A program made the translations under genes and the position numbers. The notes beneath the pieces were generated by a model. That model made no database searches. It saw only the letters and a program-made list of their open reading frames with translations, and had not been told where the DNA came from. DNA of 64,000 nucleotides from Pseudochrobactrum asaccharolyticum (lineage in GTDB: Bacteria > Pseudomonadota > Alphaproteobacteria > Rhizobiales > Rhizobiaceae), in NCBI RefSeq assembly GCF_003314995.1, contig NZ_QNRH01000001.1, forward strand, positions 124,001 through 188,000. The letters run 5' to 3'. Positions 55,920 to 64,000 of the stretch are shown here, piece by piece. The first letter of the stretch is position 1. Every line of letters begins with the position of its first letter.

Positions 55920-56606
55920 ATGAAAGATGGCCCTGTCATAGCTTCCGTCGCCGCCTTGATCGGTGACCCCGCCCGCGCCAATATCCTCACGGCGCTGATG
56001 GATGGGCGTGCTTTGACGGTGAGTGAACTGGCAGGTGTAGCCGGTGTTACTATGCAGACCGCCAGCGGACATCTCACCAAACTCAGTGATGCCGGTTTGC
56101 TCACTGCTGAAAAACAGGGGCGGCATCGCTATTTCCGCCTGTCGGGTGCGGATGTGGCGCAGGTGCTGGAAGCCCTGATGGGGCTGGCACAACGCACCGG
56201 TGCGGTGCGGGTTCGTACAGGGCCGAAAGATGCGGCCTTGCGGGAAGCGCGGATTTGCTACGATCATCTGGCAGGCGAGGCGGGCGTCACGCTTTTCAAT
56301 GGTTTGACGGCGCGTAATTATCTTGAACACTCAGAGCAGGATGCACTTCAGCTGACTTCGGAAGGGCGGGAGTTTTTCAGCGGATTAGGGCTTGAGCTGA
56401 AACCGCTGGAAAGCAAACGTCGTCCGCTTTGTCTGCATTGTCTGGACTGGAGTGAGCGCCGCCACCATCTCGGTGGTGCGCTGGGGGCGGCTGTGCTGGA
56501 TATGATGCTGGAGCGCAACTGGTTGCGCCGCGAACAGGGGCGTGCCTTGCATTTTACACCGGCAGGACGGCAGGAATTCAGCCGTCATTTTAGCTGTATC
56601 TGGTAA
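55920..56606 (+). CDS. ArsR-family transcriptional regulator
   Basis: A 228-residue regulator with a winged helix-turn-helix at residues about 5-90 (SVAALIGDPARANILTALMD, LAGVAGVTMQTASGHLTKLS, EKQGRHRYFRLSGADVAQVL) and an unusually long C-terminal part that holds CLHCLDWSERRHHLGGALGA and two further cysteines, which could sense metal or thiols. Relatives with this C-terminal region are common beside ABM-domain proteins. It is divergent from the ABM gene, sharing a short promoter gap. The ATG at 55920 has no clear ribosome binding site; an ATG at 55890 is in frame. Confidence 0.87.
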   Translation: MKDGPVIASVAALIGDPARANILTALMDGRALTVSELAGVAGVTMQTASGHLTKLSDAGLLTAEKQGRHRYFRLSGADVAQVLEALMGLAQRTGAVRVRTGPKDAALREARICYDHLAGEAGVTLFNGLTARNYLEHSEQDALQLTSEGREFFSGLGLELKPLESKRRPLCLHCLDWSERRHHLGGALGAAVLDMMLERNWLRREQGRALHFTPAGRQEFSRHFSCIW

Positions 56607-56630
56607 AATTTACGCGATTTTCACGAATAG

Positions 56631-58238
<1,608 letters not shown>

Positions 58239-58247
58239 GTCGAATAT

Positions 58248-58275
58248 AAAAAGGCCGGTTTAACCGGCCTTTTTT
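58248..58275 (+). terminator. Terminator of guaB
   Basis: AAAAAGGCCGGTT and AACCGGCCTTTTTT pair across a one-base centre, ten bases after the guaB stop, ending in a T run. Confidence 0.92.
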
Positions 58276-58300
58276 ATTGCCCGCAATAGAGGATGTATTG

Positions 58301-58519
58301 ATGGCAATTATTCCTGATCTGATTCAGATCAAGATGACAGTTGAACGTATGGAAAGACTTTACTCTGCCCAGAAAAGCGAAGCAGCTCAGGTGTTATGGG
58401 CGGCTTATGTCAAGGTTGGCGCGCGCTTTAAAACTGATCTGGCTGATGAGCGCGATATATGGTTGAGCAGAGCTGCAGCACTGATGCTGCTGAAATACCA
58501 ACTGGAGTTTCCCGAATAG
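58301..58519 (+). CDS. Hypothetical protein, 72 residues
   Basis: A small soluble, mostly helical protein (MAIIPDLIQIKMTVERMERL, then AQKSEAAQVLWAAYVKVGAR and LSRAAALMLLKYQLEFPE). No known domain is recognised. The ATG at 58301 is preceded by AGAGGATGTATTG. It lies between guaB and the convergent oxyR gene, only eight bases from the oxyR stop. Function unknown; amphipathic helices suggest a protein-binding role. Confidence 0.7.
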   Translation: MAIIPDLIQIKMTVERMERLYSAQKSEAAQVLWAAYVKVGARFKTDLADERDIWLSRAAALMLLKYQLEFPE

Positions 58520-58526
58520 TTTTGGC

Positions 58527-59474
58527 TTAGTTGAGGTTGCTGCTATTATCACGTAATTTTGCGAATTCATCGGGCTGTAGCATAATTTTTGCTGTACACT
58601 GCCTTACACAAACGACCAGCGCGTTAAAGTCAGCTAAACGCAAGCTCTGTTTACGCCAAAACAGACCAACCTGACGTCTCGGGCAATCATCCGAGAACGG
58701 TATAATGCGGATGCGTTTATGCGGAACCTCGGAACGGATAGCGATTTCCGGTATCAGTGTCAGTCCCATATCATTGCTGACCATTTGCAGCAGCGTGGCC
58801 ATACTGGTTGCACCGAAATTTACCAAAGTTCTTTCGCGCGGAATGGCGCAGACCTCAAGTGCCTGATCGCGCAGGCAATGCCCTTCTTCCAACAGCAATA
58901 GTTTTTCCAGTGCCGCATTGCCCTGAGTGAGCGGTGAGGGCAGCACATCATTATTATTGGCTGATGTGGCAATCAGAAACCGGTCGTCAAACAAATGCGC
59001 GCTGGTCAGATGGGGATCATGCACCGGCATAGCGGCAATCACGGCATCCAGTTCGCCATTACGCAATTCTTCCAGCAGTTTGTCGGTCAGTGCTTCGCGC
59101 AGTTCCAGCGTCAGAGCCGGATATTGCTGTTTCAGAGACTGAATGAGATCCGGCAATAAATAGGGGGCAATGGTTGGGATGATGCCAAGCCGCAGCCGTG
59201 ATTGTAAAATACCACTCTTCTGCTCGGTCAGTTCTTCCAGCGCACGGATTTCCTGTAAAATCACCTTGATGCGCGGCCAGAGCGTTTGGCCGAGTTCTGT
59301 GAGCAGAACTGATTTATTGGCGCGCTCAAACAGCGGACTACCGGCGAGATTTTCCATTTCCGCGATCTGCGCCGAGAGGGCGGGCTGTGAAATAAACACT
59401 GTTTCCGCAGCTTTGCGAAAATGCAGATGGGTGGCGAGCGCATCAAAATAGCGCATTTGCTTGACTGTAAACAT
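58527..59474 (-). CDS. oxyR: Hydrogen peroxide-responsive regulator OxyR
   Basis: A 315-residue LysR-family regulator. The helix-turn-helix is at residues about 3-62 (VKQMRYFDALATHLHFRKAA; SQPALSAQIAEMENLAG). The effector domain carries the redox pair: Cys200 and Cys209 in EEGHCLRDQALEVC, with the spacing of E. coli Cys199 and Cys208. Peroxide should form a disulfide between them and switch on target genes. It is divergent from the catalase gene katA, the usual arrangement, with OxyR-like half-sites in the shared gap. Confidence 0.95.
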   Translation of the reverse strand: MFTVKQMRYFDALATHLHFRKAAETVFISQPALSAQIAEMENLAGSPLFERANKSVLLTELGQTLWPRIKVILQEIRALEELTEQKSGILQSRLRLGIIPTIAPYLLPDLIQSLKQQYPALTLELREALTDKLLEELRNGELDAVIAAMPVHDPHLTSAHLFDDRFLIATSANNNDVLPSPLTQGNAALEKLLLLEEGHCLRDQALEVCAIPRERTLVNFGATSMATLLQMVSNDMGLTLIPEIAIRSEVPHKRIRIIPFSDDCPRRQVGLFWRKQSLRLADFNALVVCVRQCTAKIMLQPDEFAKLRDNSSNLN

Positions 59475-59486
59475 GATAAGAAAATC

Positions 59487-59539
59487 CTATCAACTATCTA
59501 AAAAAATGCAATTGGAAGTTATGATTAGAATAGTTCTAT
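59487..59539. promoter_or_regulatory. Candidate OxyR half-sites in the oxyR-katA gap
   Basis: Half-sites of the ATAG/CTAT type are seen: CTAT at 59487 and 59494, ATAG at 59530 and CTAT at 59536. The spacing does not follow the full four-part OxyR consensus exactly, so this is only suggestive. Position between two divergent genes known to be linked supports it. Confidence 0.4.
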
Positions 59540-59740
59540 CTTGAGGTAAGAGCATGAAATGACAGTTTCACCGAAACAGACGCCAGCGCATCATGTCGCA
59601 GTGTTTGACGGGAATTGTAACATAATCTCGTGTTATGGCTGATGCAGTTGCTTCAATGCAAAACTGTATCCGTCATATTTTCATGCTGACTTTTTAAGAA
59701 TGGCTCAGAACAGAGCCCGTAATTTAAAGGGAGTACATCA

Positions 59741-61240
59741 ATGGCCGATCGTCCGATTATGACTACAAGCGCCGGTTCACCGATTCCGGACAACCAGAAT
59801 TCCCTGACCGCTGGTGAACGCGGTCCGGTTTTGATGACTGATTACCAGCTGATTGAAAAACTGGCGCATCAGAACCGTGAGCGTATTCCGGAGCGTGCAG
59901 TGCATGCCAAGGGATGGGGTGCTCATGGTACGCTGACCATTACCGGTGACATTTCCAAATATACCAAAGCCAAAGCTTTGCAGCCGGGTGCCAAGACCCC
60001 GATGATCGCACGTTTCTCCACTGTGGCCGGTGAGGCTGGTGCAGCAGATGCCGAGCGCGACGTGCGCGGTTTTGCGTTGAAGTTCTATACTGAAGAAGGC
60101 AACTGGGATCTGGTTGGCAACAATACGCCGGTCTTCTTCGTGCGTGATCCGGTGAAGTTCCCTGACTTCATTCACACGCAGAAGCGTCATCCGAAAACCA
60201 ATATGCGGTCTGCCACAGCGATGTGGGATTTCTGGTCATTGTCACCGGAAAGTCTGCATCAGGTGACAATCCTGATGTCTGATCGCGGTCTGCCGACTGA
60301 TGTGCGTCACATCAATGGTTACGGCTCTCATACTTATTCTTTCTGGAATGATGCCGGTGAGCGTTATTGGGTGAAATTCCACTTCAAAACCATGCAGGGC
60401 CATAAACATTGGACCAATGGGGAAGCAGAAAAGATTGTCGGTCAGACGCGCGAATCCACGCAGGCTGATCTGTTCGGAGCGATTGAAAAGGGTGAGTTCC
60501 CGCGCTGGAAGGTGCAGGTTCAGATCATGCCTGAGCTTGATGCGGATAAGACAGCTTATAACCCGTTCGATTTGACCAAGGTCTGGCCGCATGCGGATTA
60601 TCCGGTGATGGATATCGGTATTATGGAGCTGAATCGTAACGCTGATAATTATTTTGCGGAAATCGAGCAGGCTGCTTTCTCGCCGTCAAATATCGTGCCG
60701 GGTATCGGCTATTCGCCGGACAAGATGTTGCAGGCGCGCGTGTTCTCTTATGCGGATGCCCATCGTCATCGTCTCGGCACCCATTACGAACAAATTCCGG
60801 TCAATAAGCCTGTTTGCCCTGTACATCACTACCACCGCGATGGTCAGATGAACACATTCGGCGGGATTGCAACGGGCAATTCTGATGCCTATTACGAACC
60901 GAACTCGTTCAATGGTCCGGTTGAGCAGCCATCGGCAAAAGAGCCGCCATTGCGTCTTTCCGGTAATGCTGACCGCTTTGACCACCGTATCGGCAATGAC
61001 GATTATTCACAGCCGCGTGCTTTATTTAATCTGTTTGATGCCGGTCAGAAGAGCCGTCTGTTCTCGAATATTGCTGCGGCAATGGGCGGGGTTCCGGGCT
61101 TTATCATCGAGCGTCAGCTCGGCCATTTTAAGCTGATCCATCCGGATTATGAAGCCGGTGTGCGTGCAGCCCTCAAAGAAGCACATGGCTATGAAGCCAA
61201 TACGATTTCCAATGAGGAAAAGCAGACTGCCGCTGAGTGA
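59741..61240 (+). CDS. katA: Catalase (monofunctional, heme)
   Basis: Breaks down hydrogen peroxide. The 499-residue product is a small-subunit, clade 3 type catalase. The active His is His55 in [12 protein letters not shown], the active Asn lies in [19 protein letters not shown] (about residue 127), and the heme-ligand Tyr is in [14 protein letters not shown] (about residue 337). There is no signal peptide visible, but the Brucella catalase is reported as periplasmic; this cannot be judged from sequence. The start follows GGGAG. Divergent oxyR is the likely activator; a terminator follows 21 bases after the stop. Confidence 0.96.
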   Translation: MADRPIMTTSAGSPIPDNQNSLTAGERGPVLMTDYQLIEKLAHQNRERIPERAVHAKGWGAHGTLTITGDISKYTKAKALQPGAKTPMIARFSTVAGEAGAADAERDVRGFALKFYTEEGNWDLVGNNTPVFFVRDPVKFPDFIHTQKRHPKTNMRSATAMWDFWSLSPESLHQVTILMSDRGLPTDVRHINGYGSHTYSFWNDAGERYWVKFHFKTMQGHKHWTNGEAEKIVGQTRESTQADLFGAIEKGEFPRWKVQVQIMPELDADKTAYNPFDLTKVWPHADYPVMDIGIMELNRNADNYFAEIEQAAFSPSNIVPGIGYSPDKMLQARVFSYADAHRHRLGTHYEQIPVNKPVCPVHHYHRDGQMNTFGGIATGNSDAYYEPNSFNGPVEQPSAKEPPLRLSGNADRFDHRIGNDDYSQPRALFNLFDAGQKSRLFSNIAAAMGGVPGFIIERQLGHFKLIHPDYEAGVRAALKEAHGYEANTISNEEKQTAAE

Positions 61241-61261
61241 TTAATTATAATCACTGAGAAC

Positions 61262-61296
61262 ATACCGCCGGAGGTAGTGTCCGGCGGTATTTTATT
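61262..61296 (+). terminator. Terminator of katA
   Basis: ATACCGCCGGA pairs with TCCGGCGGTAT around a seven-base loop, followed by TTTATTTTTTT. Confidence 0.9.
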
Positions 61297-61366
61297 TTTT
61301 TGCCGGAGAATTGACCTTTACAGCCATTGTGCTGAAATGCCGGACATATAGCAGAGGTCAAATCCC

Positions 61367-61540
61367 ATGATGTTCGTAATCTTTCTTTTTATGCTCCTTG
61401 CATTGGCTCTGGGATTGTTCGGCTGGCGAAAAGTTGCGCTGGTCTGCGTTGCAATCAGTCTGGGGCTGGCAGCCAAAGAGTTCCTTTGGGAAATTCACAG
61501 CGCTGAATATGGCTACAGCATGCCGTGGCTGCAGTTTTAA
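61367..61540 (+). CDS. Small DUF5993-like membrane protein, 57 residues
   Basis: A 57-residue protein, MMFVIFLFMLLALALGLFGW, then RKVALVCVAISLGLAAKEFL and a polar end MPWLQF. Two hydrophobic segments (about 2-20 and 24-40) suggest a double-span membrane protein. The make-up and position, 25 bases upstream of a DsbB-family gene, match small DUF5993 proteins that I recall beside such genes. AGAGGT precedes the start. It may be a partner or assembly factor of the oxidoreductase. Confidence 0.72.
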   Translation: MMFVIFLFMLLALALGLFGWRKVALVCVAISLGLAAKEFLWEIHSAEYGYSMPWLQF

Positions 61541-61565
61541 AGCTTGATTTGGCAGGAGATTTTGC

Positions 61566-62174
61566 ATGGTGAATCATACGCAGCAAACAATGATGCCGGA
61601 ACCATCGCAGCGGCAATTGTGGACGCAATTGCATCGTCTTTATCTGCTGGCAATGATGGCTATGATTGCGGCTATTCTGACAACCGCAATGGTCTATCAA
61701 TATGGCGATGGTGAATTGCCGTGCCCGCTATGTTTGTTGCAGCGCCTTGCGATGTTCGGCGTTTGCTTTGGTCTGGTTTTGCAATTTCGCTACGGGGTTA
61801 GTTTTCAAAACTCCGGTATCAGCTTGTTATTCGCAATTTTCCTGCTGATTGTTTCTGTGCGTCAGACTTTGCTGGATATTTACCCCCGTGAAGGCCATGA
61901 ATATATCGGCTCCGCCGTTCTCGGACTGCATATGCCGGTCTGGTCGGTACTGATTGCGCTGGCGCTGATTACAGCTTTTGCTGTTCAGATGCTGCTTTGG
62001 GGCGATGCGCGTCAAAACAGACGCATATCACTGAGAAAATTTCCGGCGCTGCGCTCGTTGGCTGTTGTTTTCAGCCTTTATATTGTGCTGCTCGCTGCAA
62101 TTAATACCGCTTCGGTTTTTGTACAATGCGGCCTGGGGCAGTGTCATACAACGGGTTATGCCCTGTTGAAATAA
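61566..62174 (+). CDS. DsbB-family disulfide oxidoreductase, five-span variant
   Basis: A 202-residue quinone-linked membrane enzyme that would reoxidise a DsbA-like thiol oxidase. The first redox pair is CPLC at 53-56, in ELPCPLCLLQRLAMFG, the normal first periplasmic loop. The second pair is not in the usual second loop, which has no Cys; instead CGLGQC at 188-193 lies near the C-terminus, after what looks like a fifth membrane segment (AVVFSLYIVLLAAINTASVF). This places it outside the classical four-span DsbB. The gene follows a small DUF5993-like membrane gene and AGGAGAT precedes its start. Substrate is unknown. Confidence 0.85.
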   Translation: MVNHTQQTMMPEPSQRQLWTQLHRLYLLAMMAMIAAILTTAMVYQYGDGELPCPLCLLQRLAMFGVCFGLVLQFRYGVSFQNSGISLLFAIFLLIVSVRQTLLDIYPREGHEYIGSAVLGLHMPVWSVLIALALITAFAVQMLLWGDARQNRRISLRKFPALRSLAVVFSLYIVLLAAINTASVFVQCGLGQCHTTGYALLK

Positions 62175-62287
62175 GTCGTTTTTTGCCGCCAAATCCGGTC
62201 GTGCCTTTGTGTCGCGTGTGATTTATGTTGCCATTTGCTGCCGCACAGGGTTATGCGAGGCAGAACAGTTATGGCAAAGGAATGATA

Positions 62288-63577
62288 ATGCGGGTTGGCG
62301 GACGGTTGCAGGCAGCAATAGAAGTGCTGGAAGATATTGAACGCCAGAGCCGTGCTGCTTCCGATGCGTTGAAAGACTGGGGCGCTGCGCACCGCTTTGC
62401 GGGAGCCGGTGACCGCGCCGTGATCGGCAATATTGTCTATGACGTTTTGCGCCGTAAATTATCGCTTGGCTGGCGTATGGATGCACAGGATGCCCACGCG
62501 CTGGTTTACGGTTCAGTCTTGAGCGATCCGGATATGGGCGCGGAATGGCTGGAAGCTAGTCTCGCCGGAGATAAATTCGCACCGGCACCGCTGAAACCAG
62601 AGCAGGCACAGGCTTGGGAAAGTCGCGATCTGGCAGATGCTCCGGATTATATTCGTGCCGATATTGCTGAGAGCTGGGTATCTGAATTCTCATTGCTGTT
62701 TGGTGAAGGCTGGGTCGAGCAGGCGGCAGCGCTTGCGACACGCCCGCCGGTTGATTTGCGCGTGAATACGCTGAAAACCAACCGTGAAAAGGTGTTGGCC
62801 GCCCTTGAAGGTTTGAAAAATGCCGGTGCTGAAGCCGCGCCTTATCTGCCGGATGCCGTGCGTATTCCGCCTCTGCGGGCACTTGGCCGTCACCCGAATG
62901 TACAGACTGAACAAGCATTCCTCGATGGCTGGTATGAGGTGCAGGATTTAGGCTCGCAACTGGCTGCCAAGCTGGTCGGTGCGCAGCCTGGTCTTCAGGT
63001 GATGGATTATTGCGCTGGTGCCGGTGGTAAAACGCTGGCTCTGGCTGCTGCCATGCAGAATAAAGGGCAAATCCATGCCTATGATGCCGAGCGCTCGCGG
63101 CTTAATCCGATTCATGATCGTCTGAGCCGCGCAGGCGTGCGTAATACACAGGTACATAACCGGCCGGAAAATCTGGAACCTTACAAAGGTCTGATGGATA
63201 TTGTGCTGACTGATGCGCCTTGCACCGGCTCCGGTACATGGCGTCGTCGCCCTGATGCCAAATGGCGTTTGACGGATGTGCAGCTTGAACGCCGCGTTGC
63301 TGACCAGATGCAAGTGCTGGAAGCGGCAAAACATTATGTCAAGCCGGGTGGTCGTCTGGTCTATGTGACCTGTTCGCTGTTTGCCTCTGAGAATAACCGG
63401 CAGGTTGCCCGCTTCTTAAGCGAGAACTCTGATTATACAGCACTGCCAATGGCGGAGCTGTGGAGCGGTGTAACCGATCAGACGCAGCCGCATTATCCGG
63501 ATTTCGGTGCCGTGTTCTCGCCGCTTTCCACGGATACAGACGGTTTTTATATTGCTGTGCTGCAACAGAATAACTAA
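62288..63577 (+). CDS. rsmB: RsmB/NOP-family rRNA (cytosine-C5) methyltransferase
   Basis: Methylates a cytosine in rRNA, probably C967 of 16S rRNA. The 429-residue product has an N-terminal RNA-binding region (GDRAVIGNIVYDVLRRKLSL), then PVDLRVNTLKTNREKVL, the SAM-binding VMDYCAGAGGKTLALAAAM, motif IV DAPCTGSGTWRRRPD with one catalytic Cys, and motif VI VYVTCSLFASENNRQV with the other. The ATG at 62288 follows AAAGGA at seven bases; the frame extends 21 codons upstream without a ribosome binding site. In other Rhizobiales rsmB lies near guaB and purH. Its stop overlaps the stop of the convergent next gene by three to four bases. Confidence 0.94.
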   Translation: MRVGGRLQAAIEVLEDIERQSRAASDALKDWGAAHRFAGAGDRAVIGNIVYDVLRRKLSLGWRMDAQDAHALVYGSVLSDPDMGAEWLEASLAGDKFAPAPLKPEQAQAWESRDLADAPDYIRADIAESWVSEFSLLFGEGWVEQAAALATRPPVDLRVNTLKTNREKVLAALEGLKNAGAEAAPYLPDAVRIPPLRALGRHPNVQTEQAFLDGWYEVQDLGSQLAAKLVGAQPGLQVMDYCAGAGGKTLALAAAMQNKGQIHAYDAERSRLNPIHDRLSRAGVRNTQVHNRPENLEPYKGLMDIVLTDAPCTGSGTWRRRPDAKWRLTDVQLERRVADQMQVLEAAKHYVKPGGRLVYVTCSLFASENNRQVARFLSENSDYTALPMAELWSGVTDQTQPHYPDFGAVFSPLSTDTDGFYIAVLQQNN

Positions 63578-64000
63578 GTTTTTCTATGGTTTTCCGTGCA
63601 GCTGAGGGTGTCCAAAGGCGGATCGGCTTGAAAGGATGCGGCCAAAGGCTTGTAAGTATCGTCAAGCTGTGAAGCCAGCCAGTATAATCTGATGCTGTTT
63701 GACGATGGCCAGAGGGCAATTTGTTCCGCTTTGACACCGGCCTCTCTGCGGATACGGTCAAACCTTACTTTGGAATGAACAAATTCAGTGTGTTCTTTGC
63801 GTCCTTCAGCATAGGGAACCAGCCAATTAATTGCGGCTCTGAGTGTGCTGCCGGTTGTGGAGCGGCGGTCAAGCCAGTCACGACCGGCACTGCGCGCGGC
63901 AATCGCGGCTTCTGTCAGCGGTTCAAGATCATAGGTCACGTAGTGTAGAGCATCACGTTCATAATAATCCTTAACTGAACCATCGGGGCGTATATTGCCG
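63574..64000 (-). CDS. Alginate-lyase-like polysaccharide lyase, 3' part only
   Basis: The last about 141 codons of a gene that enters from the right edge. The visible end reads GNIRPDGSVKDYYERDALHY, then VTYDLEPLTEAAIAARSAGR, TTGSTLRAAINWLVPYAEGR and HTEFVHSKVRFDRIRREAGV. The DGS...D...RDALHY block with the following helical repeats resembles the C-terminal half of the alginate lyase family (PF05426). Such enzymes cleave polyuronates by beta-elimination in the periplasm. The start, any signal peptide and the catalytic residues are outside the window, so activity is not established. Confidence 0.7.
   Translation of the reverse strand, partial: GNIRPDGSVKDYYERDALHYVTYDLEPLTEAAIAARSAGRDWLDRRSTTGSTLRAAINWLVPYAEGRKEHTEFVHSKVRFDRIRREAGVKAEQIALWPSSNSIRLYWLASQLDDTYKPLAASFQADPPLDTLSCTENHRKT

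Overview
The window looks like core chromosome of an alphaproteobacterium of the order Rhizobiales, most probably family Brucellaceae (Brucella/Ochrobactrum/Pseudochrobactrum-like). The reasons are a Brucella-type second lumazine synthase (RibH2), the hisS-hisZ-hisG cluster with short-form HisG, the DUF4170-DUF374-waaA-lpxK lipid A cluster, an IalB-family protein, and gene order and protein wording that match Brucella from memory. The genus is an inference; no search was run. I see no phage, insertion sequence, CRISPR array or classical defence locus.

Layout. 1-7.6 kb (mostly minus strand): the 5' part of xseA, a LysR regulator, gshA, rsmE, a 46-residue membrane peptide, a small XRE regulator beside an AT-rich gap, an aldo/keto reductase and an L,D-transpeptidase. 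7.9-12.1 kb (plus): tag, then the hisS-hisZ-hisG operon. 12.2-19.9 kb (minus): doxX, fumC, a small conserved protein, groES-groEL with a CIRCE operator and a relic of a second groEL 3' end, and a lone TadG-like vWA protein. 20.3-33.9 kb (mostly plus): HAD-IIA phosphatase, ribF, mipA/ompV, ileS behind a structured leader, a lipoprotein, tadA (minus), an RluB-like pseudouridine synthase with rsmD, and two M16 peptidase genes behind a run of 11 G. 34-45.7 kb: a KefB-like antiporter (minus), pmbA-cysQ, the lipid A/Kdo cluster DUF4170-DUF374-waaA-lpxK, then GNAT, DUF2093, mutL and a TIGR01244 protein (minus). 45.9-53.9 kb: fdhD, ribH2 under an FMN riboswitch, GNAT, a 33-residue peptide, an MFS transporter, rlmE and ppx/gppA (minus), tRNA-Gln(CTG) and ialB. 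54-64 kb: fdhA, a divergent monooxygenase/ArsR pair, guaB, divergent oxyR-katA, a small DUF5993-like membrane protein with a DsbB variant, rsmB, and the 3' part of an alginate-lyase-like gene.

Functional themes are translation and RNA modification (hisS, ileS, tRNA-Gln, rsmE, rsmD, rsmB, rlmE, rluB, tadA), envelope building (waaA, lpxK, DUF374, L,D-transpeptidase, MipA), stress response (groESL, oxyR/katA, gshA), DNA repair (xseA, tag, mutL) and flavin synthesis (ribF, ribH2).

The most interesting non-coding signals are: the ileS leader, which has a short isoleucine-rich reading frame ending inside a terminator-like hairpin; paired stop-codon palindromes with compensatory changes at the groEL 3' end and in its relic; a 141-bp nested palindromic element after ileS; dispersed AGAGCG-type repeats; and the poly-G tract. 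Positions of motifs and starts were read by eye. No structure prediction or database search was done.
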